From assembly GCA_034189165.1 (NCBI GenBank), contig JAXHVN010000019.1, positions 1-14,948 on the forward strand: a DNA stretch of 14,948 nt, read 5' to 3'. This DNA is from JAASSS01 sp021767745 (GTDB lineage: Bacteria; Pseudomonadota; Gammaproteobacteria; UBA5335). Position numbers and translations under genes: made by a program. Positions 7,288 to 13,676 of this stretch are shown in pieces. Under the pieces are notes generated by a model. That model saw nothing but the letters and a program-made list of their open reading frames with translations. It was not told the DNA's origin and made no database searches. The number at the start of each line of letters is the position of its first letter. Position 1 is the first letter of the stretch.

Positions 7288-7962
7288 ATGAAGAAACTGT
7301 GTGCGGGCATCGCCGCGTTCCTGTCCTGCGCGATGCTGCCGACCGCTGCCCTCGCGGCCGCCGATGCCCATGGCGAGCAGTCCACGCAGCCGGCCACCGA
7401 GATCAACCTGCTCGCGGACGGCGACGTCGAAGCCGGCCAGGCCAAGGCCGCGCCCTGCGCCGCCTGTCACGGCCCCGACGGCAATGGCGTGGCGCCGCAG
7501 TGGCCGAAGCTGGCCGGCCAGCACGCCGATTACCTGTTCGCGCAGCTGCAGGCGTTCAAGGCCGGCACGCGCAACAATCCGGTGATGATGGGCATGGCCG
7601 CACCGCTGAGCGAGCAGGACATGCGCGATCTGGCCGCCTACTACGCCAGCCAGGAGGTGCGGGGCGGCAGCGCGGATGAATCGCTGGTCGAGCTCGGCGA
7701 GCGCATCTGGCGCGGTGGCAACGCCGAGACCGGCGTGTCCGCCTGTGCCGGCTGCCACGGCCCGGCCGGCCGCGGCAACGGCCCGGCGCAGTACCCGCAC
7801 CTGGCGGGCCAGTACGCCCAGTACGTGCAGGACCAGCTGCAGAAGTATCGCAATGGTGAGCGCGGCGAAGGCACCCGCGGCGCGATGATGCAGGATGTCG
7901 CCAGCCGCCTGAGCGAGGAAGAGGCCCGGGCCGTGGCCTCGTTCATCGAAGGTCTGCACTAG
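7288..7962 (+). CDS. diheme cytochrome c4
   Basis: A 224-residue periplasmic cytochrome with a signal peptide (positive MKK start, hydrophobic core, ALA near residue 23) and two homologous class I c domains. Heme sites are C57-AA-C60-H61 and C153-AG-C156-H157. The sixth-ligand methionines probably lie in the paired MM stretches at 100-101 and 200-201. Repeats such as KLAGQHADY and HLAGQYAQY show the internal duplication. Cytochrome c4 carries electrons from the bc1 complex to terminal oxidases or denitrification enzymes. A strong AGGAGA ribosome binding site lies 8 bases before the ATG and a promoter-like sequence further up. The next gene, dsbA, starts 15 bases after the stop. The order engB, cytochrome c4, dsbA is also found in Pseudomonas. 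Confidence 0.95.
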   Translation: MKKLCAGIAAFLSCAMLPTAALAAADAHGEQSTQPATEINLLADGDVEAGQAKAAPCAACHGPDGNGVAPQWPKLAGQHADYLFAQLQAFKAGTRNNPVMMGMAAPLSEQDMRDLAAYYASQEVRGGSADESLVELGERIWRGGNAETGVSACAGCHGPAGRGNGPAQYPHLAGQYAQYVQDQLQKYRNGERGEGTRGAMMQDVASRLSEEEARAVASFIEGLH

Positions 7963-7977
7963 CAGCCGGGAGGACTC

Positions 7978-8625
7978 ATGCGCCGGACTATCACCGCCCT
8001 GCTGGGCCTGTGCCTGCTGATGGTTTCGCTCGGGGCCGCGCAGGCAGCCACCGAGGGCCAGGACTACGAACGCCTGCGCCGGCAGAACCTCGCCGAGCCC
8101 GGCGCCGACAGGGTCGAGGTGGTCGAGGTGTTCTGGTATGGCTGCCCGCACTGCTACACCCTCGAGCCCATGGTGGCCGAGTGGCTGGAACGCCGTGGCG
8201 ATGAGGTCAACTTCGTGCGCGTCCCGGCGACGCTGAACCGCAACTGGGAGCCGCACGCACGGGCCTTCTATGTGGCGCAGGCACTGGATGTGTTCGAGCA
8301 GGCGCATCCGGCGCTGTTCCGGGCGCTGCACGAGGAGAACAAGCGACTGGACGATCGCAAGTCGCTGGCGAAGTTCTTCACCCAGTTCGGCGTCGAGCCC
8401 AAGGCCTTCAACGAGGCATGGGATGCGTTCGGCACGCAGACGCGTCTGCGGCGCGATCAGGGCCTGATCAAGAAGTACCGCCTGTTCGGCGTGCCGGCGA
8501 TGGTGGTGGATGGCCAGTATCTGGTGACCATCGACAAGGCCGGCAGCTATCCCCGGATGCTCGAGATCGTCGATGAGCTGATCGCGCAGGCGCAGCCCGC
8601 CGCGGCCGCCGCCAGCGCCGACTAG
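7978..8625 (+). CDS. dsbA: thiol:disulfide interchange protein DsbA
   Basis: A 215-residue periplasmic thiol oxidase that introduces disulfides into exported proteins. It has a signal peptide (cleavage near AQA, residue 23), the active site C56-P57-H58-C59 in FWYGCPHC, and the cis-proline loop V172-P173 (GVPAMVVDG), with helical insertion sequence between as in E. coli DsbA. The C-terminal tail is Ala-rich. GGGAGG at 7968-7973 is a good ribosome binding site, and the gene follows cytochrome c4 by 15 bases, so the pair is likely one operon. The partner DsbB is not in this window. Besides general folding, the context suggests a link with c-type cytochrome maturation, which handles the CXXCH cysteines. 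Confidence 0.96.
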   Translation: MRRTITALLGLCLLMVSLGAAQAATEGQDYERLRRQNLAEPGADRVEVVEVFWYGCPHCYTLEPMVAEWLERRGDEVNFVRVPATLNRNWEPHARAFYVAQALDVFEQAHPALFRALHEENKRLDDRKSLAKFFTQFGVEPKAFNEAWDAFGTQTRLRRDQGLIKKYRLFGVPAMVVDGQYLVTIDKAGSYPRMLEIVDELIAQAQPAAAAASAD

Positions 8626-8642
8626 CCGCCGCGCCGGGCGGC
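8625..8642 (+). terminator. GC hairpin at the end of dsbA
   Basis: GCCGCC (8625-8630) pairs with GGCGGC (8637-8642) around a 6-base loop, beginning at the last base of the dsbA stop. There is no T tract, so it may be a weak terminator, an mRNA-stabilising stem or chance. Confidence 0.3.
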
Positions 8643-8730
8643 GGCCACTGCGCCGACGCCCGGCGTCCCTTATGCTGGGCCGACCTGTCCGGCCGCCGTC
8701 GCGGTCTTTCCACGCCAGCGGGCGCCGCTC

Positions 8731-10728
8731 ATGGACCACGGCATCTTCCTCGAACTGCTGATCATCCTGTCCGCCTCGCTGGCGGTGATCGCACTGTTCA
8801 ATCGGCTTGGCCTGCCGCCGACGCTGGGCTATCTCGGCACCGGCCTGCTGCTCGGCCAGCTCGCCGACGGCGTCTTCCACGATCCGGAGGCGATCCAGCA
8901 CCTGGCCGAGTTCGGCGTGGTGTTCCTGCTCTTCTCGCTGGGGCTGGAATTCTCGCTGGCGCGCATGATCGCCATGCGCCGCTTCGTCTTCGGCCTGGGC
9001 GCAAGCCAGGTCGGCATCACCGTGCTGCTGCTGTTCGTGGGCGCGCTGCTGCTCGGGCTTTCGGCAGCCGGCGCATTCGTCGCCGCCGGCGCGCTGGCGT
9101 TCTCCTCCACGGCCATCGTCATCAAGGAGCTGGCGGCGAAGCGCCAGCTGCACGTGCGCTTCGGTCAGCTGACGATCGCGGTACTGCTGTTCCAGGATCT
9201 GGCCGCCGTGCTGTTCCTCGTGGCGGTGCCCGCGCTGGCCGGGGGTGGCGAGGGCCTGGCGCTCTCGCTCGGCGTGATGCTGCTGAAGGCCGTCGTGCTG
9301 TTCGTCGTGCTGCTGGGGGTCGGGGCCACCGTGCTGCCACGGCTGTTCCAGGAAGTCGCCCGCATGCGCTCGGAAGAGCTGTTCGTGCTGGCGGCGCTGG
9401 TGGTGGTGCTGCTGACGGCGGGCCTCACCGCCGCGCTCGGCCTGTCGATGGCGCTGGGCGCCTTCCTCGCCGGCATGACCTTGGGCGAAAGCCGCTATCG
9501 GCATCAGATCGAGGCGGAGATCCGGCCCTTCCGCGATGTGCTGCTGGGCATCTTCTTCGTCAGCATCGGCTTGCTGGTGGATCTGTCGCTCCTGGTCGAG
9601 CACGTCGGCCTGATCGTGCTGCTGACCCTCGGCCTGATGGCGCTCAAGGTGGCGCTGGTGGCGGCGGCCACGCGGCTGCTGGGCGAGTCGCTGGATACCG
9701 GCCTGCGCGCCGGCATCGCGCTGTCCCAGGGCGGCGAGTTCGGGCTGGCCATCCTGGCCCTGGCGGGGCGTCACGCGCTGCTGCCGCCGGTCGCCGCGGC
9801 GGCGGTGCCGGCGGCGATCATCCTCAGCATGGCGCTGACCCCGGTCCTGCTGCGCTACGGGCTGCCGCTGGTCTCGCGCCTGACCGGGCCACGCCAGAGC
9901 GCGCCGCCGCCGACACCGAACGTGGACGCGCTGCGCGAGCACGCGGCCGAGCTGGAGGCGCCGGTGATCATCTGTGGCTACGGCCGCGTCGGCCAGGCGG
10001 TGGGCCGTTTCCTGAAGCAGGAGGAGATCCCCAGCGTCGCGCTCGACGCCGACCCGGTGCGCATTCAGGAAGCGGCGGGCGCCGGCGAGAACGCCTATTT
10101 CGGCGACTGCCGCAATCTCACCGTGCTCAAGGCCGTGGGCCTGGAGCGCGCGCGCCTGCTGGTGGTGGCCTTCAACGACCACCACGCCGCGCAGACGGTG
10201 CTGGAACGGGTCCGCAACGTGCGTGCCGATCTGCCGATCCTGGTGCGCACGGCCGACGATACCGGCCTGGCTGGCCTGCGGGCTGCCGGCGCGACCGAGG
10301 TGGTGCCGGAGACGCTGGAGGGCAGCCTGATGCTGATCTCCCACGTGCTGACGATGCTCGGCGTGCCGGCCTGGCGCATCCGCGATCGTGTACAGGCGGT
10401 ACGGGCGGCGCGCTACCAGCTGCTGCACGGCTACTACCACGGCGAGCGCTCGCGCGTGATCGACGAGCAGGGCCGGCCACTGGAGGCCCTGCATGCCGTC
10501 ACGCTGCCGGACGATGCGTGGGCGGTGGGCAAGCGCGTGGGTGAGCTCGGCCTGGAAATGGTGGAAGTGAACCTGCAGGCCGTGCGGCGCGAGAAGACCG
10601 CCTTCGACCCGCCGCAGGCAGACCTGACGCTGGTGGAGGGCGATGTGCTCGTCCTGCGCGGCGGCACGCCGCAGATCGAGCAGGCAGAGCGCCACCTGCT
10701 GCTGGGCGAAGTGCTGCCGGCCGCCTAG
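8731..10728 (+). CDS. CPA2-family K+(cation)/H+ antiporter with RCK domain (Kef/YbaL-like)
   Basis: A 665-residue inner-membrane protein. Residues 1 to about 385 form the Na+/H+ exchanger-type membrane domain of about 12 helices, with FLLFSLGLEFS, the SSTAIVIKEL segment, the ion-binding D156 in FQDLAA and SQGGEFGLAIL (E336). A Rossmann RCK_N (TrkA-N) domain follows: GYGRVG at 416-421, acidic D439 at the end of the second strand (consistent with NAD(H)-type binding) and FGDCRN. An RCK_C (TrkA-C) domain fills about 575-660. It probably exchanges cytoplasmic K+ or another cation for H+. No KefF/KefG ancillary subunit is next to it, so YbaL-like is safer than glutathione-gated KefB/KefC. The start ATG has no clear ribosome binding site. 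Confidence 0.92.
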   Translation: MDHGIFLELLIILSASLAVIALFNRLGLPPTLGYLGTGLLLGQLADGVFHDPEAIQHLAEFGVVFLLFSLGLEFSLARMIAMRRFVFGLGASQVGITVLLLFVGALLLGLSAAGAFVAAGALAFSSTAIVIKELAAKRQLHVRFGQLTIAVLLFQDLAAVLFLVAVPALAGGGEGLALSLGVMLLKAVVLFVVLLGVGATVLPRLFQEVARMRSEELFVLAALVVVLLTAGLTAALGLSMALGAFLAGMTLGESRYRHQIEAEIRPFRDVLLGIFFVSIGLLVDLSLLVEHVGLIVLLTLGLMALKVALVAAATRLLGESLDTGLRAGIALSQGGEFGLAILALAGRHALLPPVAAAAVPAAIILSMALTPVLLRYGLPLVSRLTGPRQSAPPPTPNVDALREHAAELEAPVIICGYGRVGQAVGRFLKQEEIPSVALDADPVRIQEAAGAGENAYFGDCRNLTVLKAVGLERARLLVVAFNDHHAAQTVLERVRNVRADLPILVRTADDTGLAGLRAAGATEVVPETLEGSLMLISHVLTMLGVPAWRIRDRVQAVRAARYQLLHGYYHGERSRVIDEQGRPLEALHAVTLPDDAWAVGKRVGELGLEMVEVNLQAVRREKTAFDPPQADLTLVEGDVLVLRGGTPQIEQAERHLLLGEVLPAA

Positions 10729-10744
10729 GCTTTCACGGGATGGT

Positions 10745-10768
10745 CAAGCCGCTGTCATGAAGCGGTTG
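10745..10768 (+). terminator. imperfect stem-loop after the antiporter gene
   Basis: CAA-CCGCT (10745-10753, with one bulged G at 10748) can pair with AGCGGTTG (10761-10768) around a 7-base loop. It lies 17 bases after the antiporter stop. No T tract follows, so intrinsic termination is uncertain. Confidence 0.35.
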
Positions 10769-10830
10769 CCGGGCGCCTGCAGAATCCGCCGCGATGCAGC
10801 AACGGCCGCCCGGCCGGCCAGGAACCGAGC

Positions 10831-11802
10831 ATGGCCGCCACGATCCTTCCCTTTCCTCGCCGCAATCGCATGACGGCGTCCCTGCCCACCGGCCACGAGA
10901 CGCTGGTGATCGCCCACCGCGGTGCCAGCGGCTACCTCCCGGAACATACGCTGGCCGGCTACGCCATGGCCCATGCACAGGAGGCGGACTTCCTGGAGCC
11001 GGATCTGGTGCTCAGTCGCGACGGTGTGCCGGTGGCCCGTCACGACCTGACACTCGATGAGACCACCGACGCCCGCCGCCGCTTTCCGCTGCGCACCCGT
11101 CGGGACGGCAAGCGCTACGCCATCGACTTCAGCCACGCGGAGCTGCGCCAGCTCCGCGCACGCGCGCCGCAGCCGGGCCGCTTCGGTCTGGACCTTGACG
11201 GCCTCGGCGTGCCCAGCCTCAAGGAGATCATCGGCCTCACGCGCGAGTTGAACCGCCTGACCGGTCGCCGCGTCGGCCTGTATCCGGAACTCAAGGCACC
11301 CGCCTTTCATGCCGCGCAGGGACAGGATCTGGAGCGGATCGTGCTGGCGCGGCTGGCCGCCGAGGGGCTGCTGACTGCCGACGCCGACGTGCCGGTGATG
11401 CTGCAGTGCTTCGATCCGGCGGCGCTGCGGCGGCTGCGGCTCGACCTCGGCTGTCCGCTGCCGCTGGTGCAGCTGATCGACGACAGTCCGGCGATGGCGC
11501 ACATGGTCTCGCCGAGCGGGCTCGACCGCATCGCCGCCTACGCCGATGCCATCGGTATCTGCCGCCATCTGCTCGAGGGCCCCGGCCGCCGGGCGCGCGA
11601 GGCGCACAAGCTGGTCGCCGAGGCGCACGCCCGCGACCTGGCGGTGCATGTCTGGACCTTCCGCGCCGACCAGGACACCGACCCGGCGGGCACCATCCAG
11701 CGCTTCGCCGCCCTCCACGGGGTGGACGGCGTCTTCAGCGATCACCCCGACCTCGCCAAACAGGCGCTGCGTGCCCTGCAAGGGCTGCGCACCGGCGCCT
11801 GA
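10831..11802 (+). CDS. glpQ: glycerophosphodiester phosphodiesterase, GlpQ type, no signal peptide
   Basis: A 323-residue GDPD TIM-barrel enzyme that splits glycerophosphodiesters into glycerol-3-phosphate and an alcohol. It has H29-R30 in IAHRGASGYLPEHT, E56 and D58 in LEPDLV, and H71 in ARHD: the catalytic histidines and metal-binding acids. Later segments YPELKAP, LQCFDP and PLVQLI follow the periplasmic E. coli GlpQ closely rather than the shorter cytoplasmic UgpQ (~247 residues). The N-terminus (MAATILPFPRRNR) is not a signal peptide, and no start further upstream in frame would supply one, so it is predicted cytoplasmic. AGGA at 10820-10823 supports ATG 10831; ATG 10870 is an alternative. 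The symbol reflects family, not proven location. Confidence 0.93.
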   Translation: MAATILPFPRRNRMTASLPTGHETLVIAHRGASGYLPEHTLAGYAMAHAQEADFLEPDLVLSRDGVPVARHDLTLDETTDARRRFPLRTRRDGKRYAIDFSHAELRQLRARAPQPGRFGLDLDGLGVPSLKEIIGLTRELNRLTGRRVGLYPELKAPAFHAAQGQDLERIVLARLAAEGLLTADADVPVMLQCFDPAALRRLRLDLGCPLPLVQLIDDSPAMAHMVSPSGLDRIAAYADAIGICRHLLEGPGRRAREAHKLVAEAHARDLAVHVWTFRADQDTDPAGTIQRFAALHGVDGVFSDHPDLAKQALRALQGLRTGA

Positions 11803-11834
11803 ACCGGCGCGCGCGCCACCGGCCCGGGCCGGTT
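11802..11834. terminator. inverted repeat between converging glpQ and pmpB-like genes
   Basis: AACCGG (11802-11807) is the reverse complement of CCGGTT (11829-11834), and a perfect 14-base palindrome CCGGCCCGGGCCGG lies at 11819-11832. The repeat sits between two gene ends, so a bidirectional transcription stop is plausible, but no T tract is present. Confidence 0.4.
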
Positions 11835-11841
11835 GCCGTCC

Positions 11842-12294
11842 TCACACGTCCGCAGGCTGCGCCGCGCTTGCGGTGCCGCGGCGGGCATAGCCCCCACCGG
11901 CCCAGGCGCCGAGGAGCATTGCCGGCACGAACACCCATGGCTCCCAGAAGCCGAGGGTGAGAGCGGAGAGCGCCGGCCCGGGGCAGTAGCCGGTGAGCCC
12001 CCAGCCGATGCCAAAGGTCGCGGCGCCCAACACGAGCGGGGCATCGATGTCCTGCCGAGTCGGCAGGCTGAAAGAGGCACCGGACAGCGATGCCGGCCGA
12101 CGCAGCACCCACGGGAACAGCAGCGCGGTGACCACGACGGCGCCGCCCATCACCAGCGCGAGCGAGGGATCCCAGTCGCCGGCGAGGTCCAGAAATGCCT
12201 GCACCTTCTGCGGCTCGACCATCTGCGAGAGCGACAGGCCGAAGCCGAACAACAGCCCGGACGCCGTCGCGCCGATCAGTTCCAGACGTGTCAT
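11842..12294 (-). CDS. YeeE/YedE half-transporter, PmpB-like (DUF6691)
   Basis: A 150-residue integral membrane protein with about four helices. It starts with a glycine-rich helix (GLLFGFGLSLSQM), then PQKVQAFLDLAGDWDPSLALVMGG, typical of the second half of YeeE/YedE transporters. C104 lies in GYCPGPALSAL, a conserved cysteine motif of this family; in the fused thiosulfate transporter YeeE/TsuA such pore cysteines pass the sulfur substrate. Here the transporter is in two halves, as in PmpA/PmpB. The ATG overlaps the stop of the partner gene (ATGA, 12291-12294), so equal amounts are probably made. The substrate is a sulfur compound (thiosulfate, sulfide or sulfite) by family; which one cannot be told. 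It converges on glpQ. Confidence 0.85.
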   Translation of the reverse strand: MTRLELIGATASGLLFGFGLSLSQMVEPQKVQAFLDLAGDWDPSLALVMGGAVVVTALLFPWVLRRPASLSGASFSLPTRQDIDAPLVLGAATFGIGWGLTGYCPGPALSALTLGFWEPWVFVPAMLLGAWAGGGYARRGTASAAQPADV

Positions 12295-12719
12295 GCGAGC
12301 ACCCAGAGATGGCGCACCGCGTAGGTCGTGATGACAGCGGTGCTCATGAAGACGACGGTGGCGAACAGCGAGCGCTTCGAACGCCGGCCAAGACCACACA
12401 CGCCATGACCGCTGGTGCAGCCATTGCCCACCCGCGTGCCGAAGCCGACCAACAGCCCGCCGATCACCAGCAGCAGCGGCGGATAGCCTTCGCGGGCGGC
12501 GTAATCGACGCCGGGCAGGGACTGATGGGCCAGCGCACCTGCCAGCATCGCCAGCAGGAACACCCAGCGCCAGGGCCGGTCGGTGGCATCGCTCGGCAGC
12601 AGCCGGAAGACGATGCCACTGATGCCCGCGATCCGCCCGTTCATCCACAGCAGCAGTACCGCACTGGCGCCGATCAGCAGGCCGCCGGCGAGTGCGGTAA
12701 CGGGGGTAAACTCGGTCAT
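12291..12719 (-). CDS. YeeE/YedE half-transporter, PmpA-like
   Basis: A 142-residue membrane protein, the N-terminal partner of the YeeE/YedE pair. The signature GNGCTSGHGVCGL carries C101 and C108, and the sequence continues with RRSKRSLFATVVFM, typical of the family. About four membrane helices are visible (7-25, 30-40, 51-65, 82-95, then 117-138). Together with the next gene it should form one transporter for a sulfur compound. The gene is divergent from an ArsR regulator with SqrR-like cysteines, 42 bases away, a layout known from bigR-type regulons. AGG lies about 10 bases before the ATG. Confidence 0.88.
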   Translation of the reverse strand: MTEFTPVTALAGGLLIGASAVLLLWMNGRIAGISGIVFRLLPSDATDRPWRWVFLLAMLAGALAHQSLPGVDYAAREGYPPLLLVIGGLLVGFGTRVGNGCTSGHGVCGLGRRSKRSLFATVVFMSTAVITTYAVRHLWVLA

Positions 12720-12768
12720 GCGCTTTTGCCTGAATTTGAATATAAGAATAAACTAATACATATGTCGG
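12720..12768. promoter_or_regulatory. AT-rich divergent control region (promoter and probable operator)
   Basis: The strip 12731-12764 is mostly A and T in otherwise very GC-rich DNA. On the minus strand TATATT (12744-12739) is a good -10 box, with CCGACA (12768-12763) as a weak -35 at 18 bases. GAAT occurs three times (12732, 12738, 12746). The spacing between the two start codons is only 42 bases, so a regulator bound here would block both transcripts. I cannot define a clean inverted-repeat operator by eye. The regulator's ATG has no ribosome binding site before it, so its mRNA may be nearly leaderless. Confidence 0.55.
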
Positions 12769-13124
12769 CCCGATACCAGACACCGGCTCTGCCGCTGGCG
12801 GAGCTCCAGACGCAGGCCGCCGAGGCGGCGCAGTGGCTGCGCTCGCTCGCCAACGAACGGCGCCTGCTGATCCTGTGCAACCTGCTCGCGGGTGAGCGCA
12901 CCGTGGGCGAGCTGGCCGAGCCGGTCGGGCTGGGGCAGTCGGCGCTGAGCCAGCATCTGGCCCGCCTGCGCCACGAGGGGCTGGTGCAGTGCCGGCGCGA
13001 CGGGCAGTACGTCTACTATGGCCTGGCCGATGAACGCGTGGCCCGCCTCATCGGTCTACTGCACGAGATGTTCTGCGCCGGTGAGACCATCCGTCCGCCG
13101 GGCCGCGAGGAGGAACCGAGATGA
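12762..13124 (+). CDS. ArsR/SmtB-family repressor with SqrR/BigR-like cysteine pair
   Basis: A 120-residue winged-helix regulator. The recognition helix is in GLGQSALSQHLARLRHEGLV (56-75), followed by the wing (RRDGQYVYYGL). It lacks the metal-binding ELCVCDL motif of ArsR. It has C39 (LILCNLL) and C105 (EMFCA), 66 residues apart, the same spacing as C41/C107 of the persulfide sensor SqrR and close to BigR. In those, persulfides link the two cysteines by a sulfur bridge and DNA is released. A third cysteine, C77, is extra. It is divergent from the YeeE/YedE pair and overlaps the DUF442 gene by four bases. Repressor of this locus is the likely role. Peroxide-oxidised or metal-binding use of the cysteines is the alternative. 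Confidence 0.88.
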   Translation: MSARYQTPALPLAELQTQAAEAAQWLRSLANERRLLILCNLLAGERTVGELAEPVGLGQSALSQHLARLRHEGLVQCRRDGQYVYYGLADERVARLIGLLHEMFCAGETIRPPGREEEPR

Positions 13125-13564
13125 GCGCCATTCCCATTCCCAACGCCCGCCAGCCCGAGCCGGATGTGCTCACCGGTGGTCAGCCCGGCCGTGCCGAGCT
13201 CGAGCAGGCCCGCGACGCCGGCTATCGTACGGTCGTGAATCTGCGGCCCAGCGGCGAATTCCACGATTTCGACGAGCGCGAAGTGGTGCGCGGCCTGGGG
13301 ATGGAGTACGTGAACATCCCGATCGGCAGCGCCGCAGGACTCACGCCGGACAAGGTGCAATCCTTGCAGCGCGTGCTGGCCGACAGCACTGCCCGGCCGG
13401 TGATGGTGCACTGCGCCAGCGGCAATCGCGTCGGCGCGCTGTTCGCGCTGTGGGCGGCGCAGATCCAAGGCGCCGATCCCGATGCGGCGATCGCCTTCGG
13501 CCGCAAGGCCGGCCTCACCGGCCTGGAGGCCGACGTGCGCAAACAGCTGGAGAACGCCTCCTAG
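13121..13564 (+). CDS. stand-alone DUF442 protein-tyrosine-phosphatase-like enzyme
   Basis: A 147-residue protein with the cysteine-phosphatase loop H97-C98-A-S-G-N-R103 in VMVHCASGNRVGAL, and the typical start (LTGGQP...LEQARDAGYRTVVNLRP). The fold is the DUF442 / TIGR01244 type. In Blh (beta-lactamase hydrolase-like) proteins this domain is fused to an ETHE1-like persulfide dioxygenase and lies in bigR operons; here only the phosphatase-like half is encoded, and no dioxygenase is in the window. In such systems this domain is thought to act on sulfur (rhodanese-like) rather than phosphate; which applies here is unknown. The start overlaps the repressor stop (ATGA), and GGAGG at 13109-13113 is a good ribosome binding site. 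Cytoplasmic. Confidence 0.87.
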   Translation: MSAIPIPNARQPEPDVLTGGQPGRAELEQARDAGYRTVVNLRPSGEFHDFDEREVVRGLGMEYVNIPIGSAAGLTPDKVQSLQRVLADSTARPVMVHCASGNRVGALFALWAAQIQGADPDAAIAFGRKAGLTGLEADVRKQLENAS

Positions 13565-13578
13565 CGGCCAGCATGCGC

Positions 13579-13594
13579 CGCGCCGGAAGGCGCG
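13579..13594 (+). terminator. perfect hairpin after the DUF442 gene
   Basis: CGCGCC (13579-13584) pairs with GGCGCG (13589-13594) around the tetraloop GGAA, a stable GNRA type. It starts 15 bases after the stop. No T run follows, so it may be a weak terminator, a processing stem or a stabiliser between this gene and the catalase-like gene. Confidence 0.4.
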
Positions 13595-13663
13595 ACTGCC
13601 CGAGCACGATGCGCTGCGCACATCCCGCCCCGGCACCCCGGCCCCGCCGGCGCCGATCACCCT

Positions 13664-13667
13664 GGAG
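13664..13667 (+). promoter_or_regulatory. ribosome binding site deciding a TTG start
   Basis: GGAG lies 9 bases before TTG 13677. No ATG or GTG lies in a sensible place in this frame, so this site is the main reason for choosing a TTG start for the catalase-like gene. Confidence 0.6.
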
Positions 13668-13676
13668 CGCAAGCCC

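Noticed and set aside
6232..10695. A 1487-codon open frame on the minus strand
   Set aside because: It runs antisense through cytochrome c4, dsbA and the antiporter, and in the wrong frame of engB. Its translation is low-complexity (His, Gln, Arg, Ala). Such frames arise because GC-rich third positions on the other strand remove stop codons.
11819..11832. The 14-base palindrome as an attachment or recombination site
   Set aside because: It lies between converging gene ends and forms part of a larger inverted repeat, so a transcription end is the simpler reading; no integrase or second copy is seen.
12195..12761. Upstream extension of the repressor frame, and the 313-codon form of the PmpB-like frame starting at 12783
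   Set aside because: Both run through the AT-rich control region and oppose or misframe the YeeE/YedE genes; the recognisable proteins start at 12762 and 12294.
13482..13676. ATG-initiated, longer form of the catalase-like protein
   Set aside because: It would start inside the DUF442 gene and add about 65 Arg/Pro/Ser-rich residues before a hydrophobic signal segment, which should be near the N-terminus.
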